NCBI GenBank assembly: GCA_015486785.1
Contig: WFQZ01000291.1
Coordinates: 1 to 8,627, forward strand
Direction of reading: 5' to 3'
Source of the DNA: Thermoflexales bacterium
GTDB taxonomy: Bacteria > Chloroflexota > Anaerolineae > B4-G1 > SLSP01
Length of the DNA stretch: 8,627 nucleotides
Made by a program: the position numbers and the translations under genes. Shown in pieces: positions 1-7,190 of this stretch (within the stretch, counting starts at the first letter, position 1; every line of letters starts with the position of its first letter). Below the pieces are notes generated by a model. The model was not told where the DNA came from, ran no database searches, and was given only the letters and a program-made list of their open reading frames with translations.

Positions 1-796
1 GCCGGAGGAGCGGGTCACGCTGCCGCCGGAGGTGCAGGTGACGCGCGGGGAAATCGACGCCCCGGCAGCGGTGCAACAAGCGATCCGCCGGTTCGCGCCG
101 ACGCACGTGGTCAACCTCGCCGCCGTGGGCGTCACGCGCCCGCATCTGCCGTTGGCGGACGCGCTGCGCGTCAACGTCGGCGGAACGGTCAACGTGCTGG
201 AGGCGGTGCGGGCAAGGCCGGAGGTGCAGCGCGTGATGCTGGTCGGCTCGTCCTACGAGTACGGCGCACGGCGTACCGCCACCGGGCTTGATCCGTTCAA
301 TGCCTACAGTGCCTCCAAAGTCGCCGCGTGGGCCTTCGCCCGCGCCGCTTACAATGCCTGGGGCACGCCGATGGTCTGGGTGCGGCCCTTCCAGATTTAC
401 GGGCCGGGGCAACATCCCCGCGCGTTGATTCCGGCGGCGATAGAGGCCGCGCGGCAAGGGGCGGACTTTCCAATGACCGGCGGGGAGCAGCAGCGGGATT
501 TCATCTACGTGGAGGATGTGATCGCCGGATTGTGCGCCGCGCTCACCGCGCCGGGGATCGCCGGGCGGAGCTTGGACTTGGGTACGGGGAAATTGCATCG
601 CCTCCGCGAGGTAGTGGCGTTGATCTGGGAGTTGGCGCAGGCCGGCGGGCGCATCTTGACGGGCGCATTGCCCTATCGCCCCGGCGAAGTGCCCGCAATT
701 CCGGCCAATGCCGCTCTCACCCGCCGCCTCACCGGGTGGAGCGCACAGACGCCCTTGGAGGCCGGATTGCGGCTCACGCTCGCGGCACGGCTTTAG
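1..796 (+). CDS. NAD(P)-dependent sugar-nucleotide epimerase/dehydratase, 5'-truncated by window edge
   Basis: This is the C-terminal roughly 264 codons of an extended short-chain dehydrogenase/reductase, a family that epimerises, dehydrates or reduces nucleotide-activated sugars in the cytosol. The frame is open from base 2. The N-terminal Rossmann strand with its GxxGxxG motif (roughly 40-50 residues) lies outside the window. Visible landmarks are the VVNLAA strand near base 110, the GSSYEYG segment holding the active-site serine (about 244-264), and the catalytic pair YSASK, with Tyr at 305-307 and Lys at 317-319. These are followed by VRPFQIYGPGQ and the RDFIYVEDV segment, both typical of the family. 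The ATG/GTG-like codon at 32 lies inside the domain and is not the true start. Substrate is undetermined; CDP- or dTDP-sugar epimerases and reductases are all possible. The gene ends 15 bp from the convergent histidine kinase. Family assignment is firm and exact function is not. Confidence 0.9.
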   Translation, partial: PEERVTLPPEVQVTRGEIDAPAAVQQAIRRFAPTHVVNLAAVGVTRPHLPLADALRVNVGGTVNVLEAVRARPEVQRVMLVGSSYEYGARRTATGLDPFNAYSASKVAAWAFARAAYNAWGTPMVWVRPFQIYGPGQHPRALIPAAIEAARQGADFPMTGGEQQRDFIYVEDVIAGLCAALTAPGIAGRSLDLGTGKLHRLREVVALIWELAQAGGRILTGALPYRPGEVPAIPANAALTRRLTGWSAQTPLEAGLRLTLAARL

Positions 797-811
797 CTGC
801 GATTCAGTCCC

Positions 812-3247
812 TCAATCAGACGGCGGCTGCGTGGGCAAGGTAAAGTAGAACGAAACGCCCTGCTCACGGTTTTCGGCCCAGATGTGGCCGCCGTGATTTT
901 CCACCGCCAGGCGGCAGAACGCCAGCCCCAGCCCGTAACCGCGCTGCGAGTATTCCCCGGTGACGAACTTGGTGAACAAACGCGAGAAAATCTCGTCGGA
1001 GATGCGCGGCCCGTTATTGTACACCTCCACACGCACCCAGCCTTCTGCCTCCGGCACGGCCACGATCCGAATCTCACCATTCTCCTGAGGCACAAACTTG
1101 AGCGCATTGTTCAGTAGATTTTCAAAGATGCGCTCCACAATGGTGGGATCGCCCCACACCACGGGGAGATCGTCGGGAATGGAAACGGTCAGCTTGAACT
1201 GTTTGCCCGCGAGACTGAGGCTTTGCAAAATATCCGCGAGCTGTTCGGAGATCACCATCGGCTGCCATTCCAGCTTGAGCCGCCCCGATTCCAGCTTCCC
1301 AATGTCCAACATCGCATTGACCAGCAGGAGCAGCCGGTTAGCGTTTTCGGTGGCAATGGAGATCACCTCGCCGTTGAGCGTCTGCATATCGGGGTCCTGG
1401 AGAATCTGGAACGCGCTAAGAATCACCGCCAGCGGATTGCGCATGTCATGCACCAGCATGTGGAACAGGTCGTCCCGCATCTGCTCCAACATCTTCTGTT
1501 CGGTCACGTCGCGGAAGATGTAGAGCGAGCCTAACTGCTGCTTTCTGGAATAAACCGCCCGGTGATGCCCTTCCAATTGCTTTTTGTGCGCCGTTTCAAA
1601 AAGCGGCGGCGTTTTATCTTCCCCCAAGGGATTTTCGGCAACTCGCTCAATCCAACGGGCCGCAGCGGGGGATTCATTCTCTAACACCGCCAACATTGAG
1701 GTTAAAGACTGCCCTTGCCAGCTATGAGGCCGAGGCGGCATCTCCAACATCCGCAGCCATTGCCCATTGACGTAGTGAATCCCCTTATCGTTTCCCACCA
1801 ACAAGATGCCGTCCCGCGAGGAATCCAGAATCGCTTGCAAGCGGCTCTTGCTCAACTCACTCTCATCATAGAGCCTGACCCGGAGCAGTGCCGAAGCTCC
1901 TTGCTGGATGATGGCCCACAGCAGAGCCGATTGGTGCGCATTGATCAGCTCTTCCGTGGGCAACAATACCCCGATGACTCCAAAGACCTCTTCATTGGGC
2001 AAAGCCAGCGGCAGATACAATACCTGCTTAACGCCCAGTTGATCGAGCCGCCGCCGAAACGCCGGAGCACGGCCCCACTTTTGACCGGCGATCACGAGCA
2101 TACGCTCCTGTTCACAGGCGAGCAGAAATTCATCCTCGCCTTCCCAGACCTCCCCGGCATCCCAGGGCAATTTGGGCGATTGAGCACTTGAGGTCACGTA
2201 AACCCGCTCACGAGTCCACTGCCCGGCCTGACGGCGGTAGAATCCCACGCCCAACGAGTTGGTCAACAGATCGGCAATGGCCCGTAGCAAGATGAAGATC
2301 ACGCTGGAACTGCCCACCTGAGAAAGGAAGGCGGTGCTGATCTCGTAAAGGTAGTGCATCGTTTGCAATCGCTCGCTCATCTGGCTGCGCAACCGATCCC
2401 GCTGCATGGCAAGGATAATGTGTTCCAAGATGGCGTGCAGTAACGATTTCGTATCCTCAGGCATCTCCTCGGCGGAGGGAAGCCACAAATTCAGCACCCC
2501 GACGGCATGCTCATTTTCAATCAGGGGAAAACTGACCCGCACCACCGAGGCCTCAGGTGGCTCTTCCGAGGCATCCTCGGCACGCCACTCGAAATGTTGC
2601 TTCAGGTCGCGGGTATCAGGGTCCCACAAATAGATTTCCCCCTTGAGTGCCCCGACGATCCGCACCGCGTGCCGCAATCCGGTTCCCAGGATTTGCCGGA
2701 CCCCTATCGCACGGTTCAAGTCAGCGATCAGCCGGGTCAGGGTGGTAATCAAAACCTGAGGGCGGGCACTCAAGTGCTGCATCTCAGAGGCTTGCTCGGT
2801 GAGCTGCCGACGGAGACAAACACTTTGCAGCAACTGGGTCAACAACGCGCTGCTATCCAACAAAACGGCACGCCGCTCCTCGGTACAGGCAACTTGGGGA
2901 GAGAGCAGCACAAAAAAACCGATCTTGGGAGACTTCCCCTGCGCCGGAATGGGCAAAATCCAGGCATCGTGGGCATCTTCCAAGAGAGCTACTTGATGAA
3001 AGGCCATAGGATGCAACATATCGTCGTCCAACGCCTCACACAAGTTACGCTCTTCCTCCTGCAGCGAGATACACCATCTAGGCTGTGACGTCGCATCCAG
3101 AGACACAAACCCCACCTGGCGGCTCTGACAAAAATCCCCCAATGCCGCCATCACTTCCCGGAGTGTCTCCTGCCACTCTAGCACCTCGCTGCGCTGACAA
3201 AGAGCTATCAACCGTTGCGAGAATTCACTTAACTCTTGCTCAACCAC
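812..3247 (-). CDS. Cytosolic hybrid-sensor histidine kinase, GAF-GAF-GAF-PAS-HisKA-HATPase
   Basis: This is an 811-residue sensor histidine kinase without membrane segments or signal peptide. Residue numbers count from the GTG at 3247. Three GAF-like regions are inferred at about 9-148, 166-281 and 290-457; the third is best supported and the first is divergent. A PAS domain follows at about 470-583, ending in the usual FRDVTE. The HisKA dimerisation helix holds VHDMRNPL, with the phosphoacceptor His600. The ATPase domain shows the N-box NLLNNALKF (710-718), a G1 box of the NNGPRI type and the G2 box GYGLGL (770-775). The first G1 aspartate is replaced by asparagine, a variant seen in many working kinases. 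The frame stays open upstream to 3418, but GTG 3247 is chosen because two Shine-Dalgarno-like motifs precede it and a good promoter lies within the extension. The ligand is unknown. No partner response regulator is nearby. It is transcribed divergently from the 7TM kinase. Confidence 0.92.
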   Translation of the reverse strand: MVEQELSEFSQRLIALCQRSEVLEWQETLREVMAALGDFCQSRQVGFVSLDATSQPRWCISLQEEERNLCEALDDDMLHPMAFHQVALLEDAHDAWILPIPAQGKSPKIGFFVLLSPQVACTEERRAVLLDSSALLTQLLQSVCLRRQLTEQASEMQHLSARPQVLITTLTRLIADLNRAIGVRQILGTGLRHAVRIVGALKGEIYLWDPDTRDLKQHFEWRAEDASEEPPEASVVRVSFPLIENEHAVGVLNLWLPSAEEMPEDTKSLLHAILEHIILAMQRDRLRSQMSERLQTMHYLYEISTAFLSQVGSSSVIFILLRAIADLLTNSLGVGFYRRQAGQWTRERVYVTSSAQSPKLPWDAGEVWEGEDEFLLACEQERMLVIAGQKWGRAPAFRRRLDQLGVKQVLYLPLALPNEEVFGVIGVLLPTEELINAHQSALLWAIIQQGASALLRVRLYDESELSKSRLQAILDSSRDGILLVGNDKGIHYVNGQWLRMLEMPPRPHSWQGQSLTSMLAVLENESPAAARWIERVAENPLGEDKTPPLFETAHKKQLEGHHRAVYSRKQQLGSLYIFRDVTEQKMLEQMRDDLFHMLVHDMRNPLAVILSAFQILQDPDMQTLNGEVISIATENANRLLLLVNAMLDIGKLESGRLKLEWQPMVISEQLADILQSLSLAGKQFKLTVSIPDDLPVVWGDPTIVERIFENLLNNALKFVPQENGEIRIVAVPEAEGWVRVEVYNNGPRISDEIFSRLFTKFVTGEYSQRGYGLGLAFCRLAVENHGGHIWAENREQGVSFYFTLPTQPPSD

Positions 3248-3251
3248 TATT

Positions 3252-3262
3252 CTCCTACCTCC
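3252..3262 (-). promoter_or_regulatory. Ribosome binding site deciding a GTG start
   Basis: Read on the minus strand this is GGAGGTAGGAG. GGAGG ends 10 nt, and AGGAG 4 nt, before the GTG at 3247-3245. No comparable site precedes the other in-frame start candidates upstream, so this fixes the start of the cytosolic histidine kinase at 3247. Confidence 0.8.
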
Positions 3263-3301
3263 CCCTCCGAACCTGATTAAGACTTCGGCCAAACTAAGTG
3301 T

Positions 3302-3330
3302 ATCATACTGCGGTTGTAAAAATATCGCAA
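3302..3330 (-). promoter_or_regulatory. Sigma70-type promoter for the leftward histidine kinase
   Basis: On the minus strand the -35 element TTGCGA (3330-3325) is separated by exactly 17 nt from the -10 element TATGAT (3307-3302). Transcription would begin near 3295 and leave a leader of roughly 48 nt before the GTG at 3247. The match to the bacterial consensus is good, but it was read by eye and no transcription start has been measured. Confidence 0.65.
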
Positions 3331-3344
3331 CTGCATGGTACAAT
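3314..3344 (+). promoter_or_regulatory. Extended -10 promoter for the 7TM histidine kinase operon
   Basis: An extended -10 element TGGTACAAT (TGn plus TACAAT, 3336-3344) is the strongest plus-strand candidate in the divergent region. A TTGTAA at 3314-3319 could serve as -35, but the spacing is 19 nt, so the extended -10 probably carries most of the activity. Start would be near 3351. Its spacer contains the -35 of the leftward promoter, so the two polymerase sites overlap. Confidence 0.5.
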
Positions 3345-3351
3345 ACGAAAA

Positions 3352-3416
3352 GTGCGTACCGTGAACGTAGCATCGCACCGCGAAAAGCACGGGGACAAAG
3401 TCCGCTTTGTAGCCCC
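3352..3416 (+). promoter_or_regulatory. Structured 5' leader with two consecutive hairpins
   Basis: The transcript leader of the 7TM kinase can fold into two stem-loops. The first pairs GTGCG (3352-3356) with CGCAC (3374-3378) and continues inward as TAC (3357-3359) with GTA (3367-3369), leaving a 4-nt bulge. The second pairs GGGG (3391-3394) with CCCC (3413-3416) and ACAAAG (3395-3400) with CTTTGT (3405-3410), around a TCCG tetraloop and with an AG bulge. Neither is followed by a U-run, so they are not intrinsic terminators. I recognise no known riboswitch consensus. A control role is inferred only from position and pairing. Confidence 0.45.
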
Positions 3417-3440
3417 AAGCTGAGATGTTAGATGTTGCCT

Positions 3441-3467
3441 ATGAATGGAAAATGTGAGGCGTTATGA
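3441..3467 (+). CDS. Possible 8-codon upstream ORF overlapping the 7TM kinase start
   Basis: ATG at 3441 opens an eight-codon frame (MNGKCEAL) whose TGA at 3465-3467 overlaps the kinase ATG at 3464 as ATGA. That geometry would couple translation of the two. There is no good Shine-Dalgarno site close in front of its ATG, so it may be chance. Confidence 0.2.
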   Translation: MNGKCEAL

Positions 3468-6154
3468 ACCAGACACTGCTATACGAAGCAATACTCCTTT
3501 CCGGTTACTTAGCAATCATATTGGCGATCTTGTCATGGAAGGACCAGCACGTACGGGGCATGAAATCGCTGGCCACCTTGTCCATCGCCCTAGCCATCTG
3601 GGCCATAGGATATTCCGCCGAACTAAGGGCGATCACCTTGCCCGATAAACTGATGTGGATACATATCAAGTACATCGGAATCCTTTTGGCCCCCTCACTA
3701 TTGTTAGTTTTTACGCTGTTCTACACCGGCATGGAACATTGGATTTTACAGAACAATCTCGTCATGCTCCTGTTGATCGAGCCGATACTCGTGTATTTAG
3801 CCCTGTTGACCAACAACTCTCATCATCTTTTTTACACCCATCTATCCCTAAATCCCCCGCAAACTATCACCACACTAAATATGACTTATGGTATCGTCTA
3901 TAAGCTCAACCTGTATTACAGTTATCTACTATCTACATTCAGCTATCTTCTTTTGCTCAAGCAACGTCGCAAAACTCCCCAACGTTATCGGGGGCAAATT
4001 AGCTGGCTGCTGCTGGGCTTTGCAATTCCTTGGGTGGGGAACATCGCTTTCCAATTTCGGCCACCTTTTCTCCATAATATAGATCCCACGCCGATCTTGT
4101 ATTTATTCTCAGTCATCATTAGCATCTTTGCCCTACACCTTTCGGATTTCTCATTCGAGCCGATCACTTGGTCTGCGATCATCAATGCCTTCGACGATGT
4201 CATCATCGTGCTGAATCAACATGGACATATCACCAACCTGAACCCGGCCGCAGAAATCCGTCTGGGGCTTGATAAAAAACAATGTGTGAGGCGTCCGGCC
4301 ACAGAGGGATTCCCCGCCTCACTGAAGCAGTACGTTCAGCCATTGGCGCAAACCCACACGCGGGTTACTTATAAACATCGCGCCGTGTCAAGAGCCTACG
4401 AGCTGAGCTTGATTCCCTTGCACGATAAAAAACAGCGCACCAACGGCTGGGTATTGACCCTGCATGACATCACCCACTTGGCCAACATAGAAGCTACACT
4501 CCAGCGGCGCAACTTGGAACTGGCCAAGATAGACGACCTTATAGCCTCGATCAACTCCAACTTGGCCTTGGATGACGTACTGCAAAGCTGCATTGATGCA
4601 GTGCTCGATTTGTACCCTGAGCCGTACAAAATAACCATCCAACTCCTGGAAAAGGACGGCTCCGCTTACACAGTGGCCGGCACGGAACACGTGGACGGCA
4701 CCCGGCAGCGCATCCACTTCGCGCCCGGCGAGGGCATCTTGGGCGCGGCGATCCGGGGACAACAGCTCATCAACGTCGCCGACGTGTTTTATGACCCGCG
4801 CTACATCCCCGGCCCCACATCGCCCGACTACCATTCACTCCTGGTCGTCCCAATGATCGCCAAAGGGGAAACAGTGGGCGCGCTTTCAGTTAATTCCCCC
4901 AAAGTTGGCGCATTTTGCGAACATGACGAGCAACTCTTACAGAGGTTAAGCAACCACGCCGCTATAGCCATCATCAATGCTCGGCTTTACGAACAAGCGC
5001 AACGAGAAATCCTGGTGCGAGAGTTAGCCGAACAAGCCGCCAAAGCATCCGCCGAACAATACCGCTTGCTCTTTGAGAGCACCACCAACGGTATTTTCAT
5101 CAGCCAGCATGTCAGCACCCAGGAGATCAGGAGCGGCCAGTTTATAGACGTAAACGCCAGAGCCTGCGAGTTGCTCGGTTACACCAGAGAAGAGCTGCTC
5201 CAGCTTGGGGCCGCCGACATCACCGCCGAGGAATCTATGGCCACCCTGCAAGAGCACCGGCTCACCCTGTATGCCCATAATCGGGCACGCAGCCGCTTCC
5301 TGCTCCGCACTAAAACGGGAGAAAAACTCCCCTTTGAGGTTCACTCCAGCTTACTTAACATTCAAGACACTCCCACCATCCTCTCCATTGTCTGGGACAT
5401 CTCCAGGCACGAAAAGATGGAGGCTTTACAACGGCAGCGGATCGCCGACCTGGAAGAGTACAACGCCGAGTTGGACGCCTTCGCTCATACCGCTTCCCAC
5501 GATCTCAAAAACCCACTTTCGGCCATCATCGGGTTTAGCCAAATGTTGGAGACACGCGGGGACACCTTGCCCCCGGACAAACTCACCTACTACGCTCGGT
5601 TCATTTCCCAGGGAGCACGCAAGATGCAGCTCATCATCGAAGGACTCATAGCCTTGGCCCAATCCAAGACCCTGCAAGACGTGGACGCAAAGCCCCTGAT
5701 TAATATGGAGCAGATCATTAGGGAAGCCTGGGAGCGATTGGCGGTGCTCGATAAATACGAAGAAGCAGAACTTACCATCATGGACTCCATGCCGGCAGCC
5801 ATTGGCTACGCCCCTTGGGTGGAAGAGGTCTGGAGCAACTACCTGAGCAACGCGCTCAAATACGGCGGAGAACCACCGATCATCAAATGCGGCAGCTCCG
5901 TCCAGGCAGACGGCATGATCCGGTTCTGGGTTCAAGATAACGGACGCGGCCTAAGCGAGGAAGAACAAGCGCGGCTCTTCGTTCCCTTCGTGCGCCTCCG
6001 CAGTCAGGGGATCAAAGGCCACGGCCTGGGACTCTCCATCGTCCAGCGGATCGTTCGGCGATTGGGCGGCACCGTCGGCGTGGAAAGCGACGGCGAGCAC
6101 GGCAGCACCTTCTACTTCACCCTCCCCGCAGCGGAAGCGGAGCGAGATCAATGA
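3464..6154 (+). CDS. Membrane sensor histidine kinase, 7TM-PAS-GAF-PAS-HisKA-HATPase
   Basis: This is an 896-residue inner-membrane sensor kinase. Residues 1-232 hold seven hydrophobic segments (about 5-24, 35-52, 66-88, 97-116, 150-166, 179-199, 208-228), matching the N-terminal 7TM sensor module of histidine kinases. A short PAS (about 234-345), a GAF domain (about 355-510, with PGEGILG and the SLLVVPM segment) and a second PAS (about 530-650) follow. The HisKA region has TASHDLKNPL, with phosphoacceptor His679. The ATPase domain shows the N-box SNYLSNALKYG (791-801), G1 DNGRG (825-829), an F-box LFVPFVR and G2 GHGLGL (852-857), so all catalytic boxes are intact. ATG 3464 has TGAGG four bases upstream, a short spacing. 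The stop overlaps the mevalonate kinase ATG. No response regulator adjoins it. The N-terminal half is AT-richer than the genes downstream. The stimulus is unknown. Confidence 0.94.
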   Translation: MNQTLLYEAILLSGYLAIILAILSWKDQHVRGMKSLATLSIALAIWAIGYSAELRAITLPDKLMWIHIKYIGILLAPSLLLVFTLFYTGMEHWILQNNLVMLLLIEPILVYLALLTNNSHHLFYTHLSLNPPQTITTLNMTYGIVYKLNLYYSYLLSTFSYLLLLKQRRKTPQRYRGQISWLLLGFAIPWVGNIAFQFRPPFLHNIDPTPILYLFSVIISIFALHLSDFSFEPITWSAIINAFDDVIIVLNQHGHITNLNPAAEIRLGLDKKQCVRRPATEGFPASLKQYVQPLAQTHTRVTYKHRAVSRAYELSLIPLHDKKQRTNGWVLTLHDITHLANIEATLQRRNLELAKIDDLIASINSNLALDDVLQSCIDAVLDLYPEPYKITIQLLEKDGSAYTVAGTEHVDGTRQRIHFAPGEGILGAAIRGQQLINVADVFYDPRYIPGPTSPDYHSLLVVPMIAKGETVGALSVNSPKVGAFCEHDEQLLQRLSNHAAIAIINARLYEQAQREILVRELAEQAAKASAEQYRLLFESTTNGIFISQHVSTQEIRSGQFIDVNARACELLGYTREELLQLGAADITAEESMATLQEHRLTLYAHNRARSRFLLRTKTGEKLPFEVHSSLLNIQDTPTILSIVWDISRHEKMEALQRQRIADLEEYNAELDAFAHTASHDLKNPLSAIIGFSQMLETRGDTLPPDKLTYYARFISQGARKMQLIIEGLIALAQSKTLQDVDAKPLINMEQIIREAWERLAVLDKYEEAELTIMDSMPAAIGYAPWVEEVWSNYLSNALKYGGEPPIIKCGSSVQADGMIRFWVQDNGRGLSEEEQARLFVPFVRLRSQGIKGHGLGLSIVQRIVRRLGGTVGVESDGEHGSTFYFTLPAAEAERDQ

Positions 6155-7086
6155 TCCGCGCCACCGCAGCGGGGAAAGTCATCCTCTGCGGCGAACACAG
6201 CGTCGTGTATGGACGCCCGGCCATCGCCGTGCCGGTATCAAGCCTGCGCACCACCGCCGAAGTACAACCGCTCCCCCCAGGGAGCGGCGTGCATCTGATC
6301 GCCCAGGACCTGCACGAACAAACGTGGCTGCGTGAAACCACCGACGAGCACCCCCTGGGCAAAGCCACGCGGCTGGTGCTCGCCCGCCTCCAAGCCGCCG
6401 AGCCGGACGCGGAGCTGACCTTGCGCTCCGATCTCCCCATCGCCGCCGGGCTGGGGAGCGGTGCGGCAGCAGCCGTCGCCGCGATCCGCGCCTGGGCGCA
6501 ATTCCTGGGACATCCGTTCCCGCCGTCCACCGTGAGCGAGTTAGCCTACGAAGTCGAAAAACTGCACCACGGCACCCCCAGCGGCATTGATAACAGCGTC
6601 GTGGCCTGGGAACAACCGATCTACTTCATCAAAGGCCTCGCCCCGCAGCCGTTCCGCATGCCCCGCCCGCTGCACCTGCTCATCGCCGATAGCGGCGTGC
6701 GCAGTGCCACCGGCCAAGCCGTGGCCGAAGTCCGCCGCCGTTGGCAAGCCACCACGGCTGAATTTGAGGCCTACTTCAACGCCATCGCCGAGATCGCCGC
6801 CGCAGCACGCACCGCGCTCACCGAAGGAAACCTACCCGCGCTCGGCCCGCTCCTCAACGAAAACCATCGTCTGCTGCGCCGCATGGGCGTTTCCCTGCCG
6901 GCGTTGGATGCCCTGGTGCAAGCCGCCCGCGCCGCCGGAGCAAGCGGCGCGAAACTCACCGGCGGAGGCATGGGCGGCAACATCATCGCCCTGGTGACGC
7001 CCGCCACCCAAGAGACAGTACGCCAAGCTCTGCTGGATGCCGGCGCGGTGCGCGTCTGGACATCCACGCACTCCACGCCTCGGTAG
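6151..7086 (+). CDS. mvk: Mevalonate kinase
   Basis: This GHMP-superfamily kinase phosphorylates mevalonate to 5-phosphomevalonate with ATP in the cytosol. It is 311 residues, close to archaeal mevalonate kinases and shorter than the animal enzymes. Visible landmarks are the N-terminal GKVILCGEHSVVYG (8-21), with the conserved Lys, Glu and His of mevalonate kinases. The ATP-binding GHMP motif PIAAGLGSGAAAA (96-108) follows. Next is HHGTPSGIDNSV (139-150), whose Asp147 is the expected catalytic base, and last is the C-terminal KLTGGGMGGN (268-277). The ATG overlaps the upstream kinase stop by four bases (ATGA), and GGAG lies 8 nt before it inside that gene. Translational coupling is therefore likely. 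Isopentenyl phosphate kinase follows after 117 bp. Galactokinase and homoserine kinase were considered, but the GEHSVVYG and PSGIDN signatures fit mevalonate kinase better. Confidence 0.93.
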   Translation: MIRATAAGKVILCGEHSVVYGRPAIAVPVSSLRTTAEVQPLPPGSGVHLIAQDLHEQTWLRETTDEHPLGKATRLVLARLQAAEPDAELTLRSDLPIAAGLGSGAAAAVAAIRAWAQFLGHPFPPSTVSELAYEVEKLHHGTPSGIDNSVVAWEQPIYFIKGLAPQPFRMPRPLHLLIADSGVRSATGQAVAEVRRRWQATTAEFEAYFNAIAEIAAAARTALTEGNLPALGPLLNENHRLLRRMGVSLPALDALVQAARAAGASGAKLTGGGMGGNIIALVTPATQETVRQALLDAGAVRVWTSTHSTPR

Positions 7087-7102
7087 CGCGGAAAAGTGAA
7101 AT

Positions 7103-7132
7103 CTCTGCGCACTCCGCGACTCTTGCGGTGAG
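7103..7132 (+). repeat. Degenerate CTCTGCG short repeat
   Basis: Three imperfect direct copies stand in tandem: CTCTGCG (7103-7109), CTCCGCG (7112-7118) and CTCTTGCGG (7120-7128), ending in GTGAG. From memory this resembles a family of intergenic repeats with CTCTGCG-type units found in several bacterial phyla, but I could not compare it with databases. It sits between the mevalonate kinase and isopentenyl phosphate kinase genes. Confidence 0.5.
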
Positions 7133-7142
7133 CAAGCTCACC
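7127..7142. repeat. Perfect inverted repeat GGTGAGC-AA-GCTCACC
   Basis: Seven-base arms flank a 2-nt centre, giving a stable short hairpin in RNA. There is no trailing U-run, so it is not a standard intrinsic terminator. It overlaps the end of the CTCTGCG repeat and lies about 60 bp before the isopentenyl phosphate kinase start. It may stabilise or process the operon mRNA, or simply be part of the repeat. Confidence 0.4.
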
Positions 7143-7190
7143 CCCGCGAGCGACGCCGAGCGACCGGGGAAAACCTATTTCATTGCCAGA

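Noticed and set aside
797..811. Shared bidirectional terminator between the epimerase and the cytosolic kinase
   Set aside because: The 15-bp gap holds no inverted repeat or T-run.
328..843. Long plus-strand frame overlapping the epimerase
   Set aside because: Out-of-frame shadow of a GC-rich gene; arginine-, glycine- and alanine-rich composition and no recognisable domain.
3300..3308. GTATCATAC palindrome as an operator
   Set aside because: Arms are only 4 bp and it coincides with the -10 element of the leftward promoter, so chance is enough.
3366..3416. Cyclic di-GMP riboswitch, suggested by CGAAAA and GGGGAC near one another
   Set aside because: The conserved core with CGCA, GGGCAAACC and GACGCAAAGCC is not present in order, and the pairing is simply two local hairpins.
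3380..3416. Intrinsic terminator on the minus strand (hairpin followed by GTGCTTTT)
   Set aside because: The T-run is short and offset by four bases, and no minus-strand gene lies upstream within the window that would need it.
3391..3440. TPP riboswitch, suggested by GGGG followed by CTGAGATG
   Set aside because: Only the CTGAGA stretch fits. The second conserved half (ACCTGATC and following GGATAATGCCAGCG-like part) is missing downstream, and no thiamine gene follows.
5426..5935. Minus-strand frame of 169 codons inside the 7TM kinase
   Set aside because: It lies antisense to the HisKA and ATPase domains with all kinase motifs intact on the plus strand, and it has no recognisable motifs.
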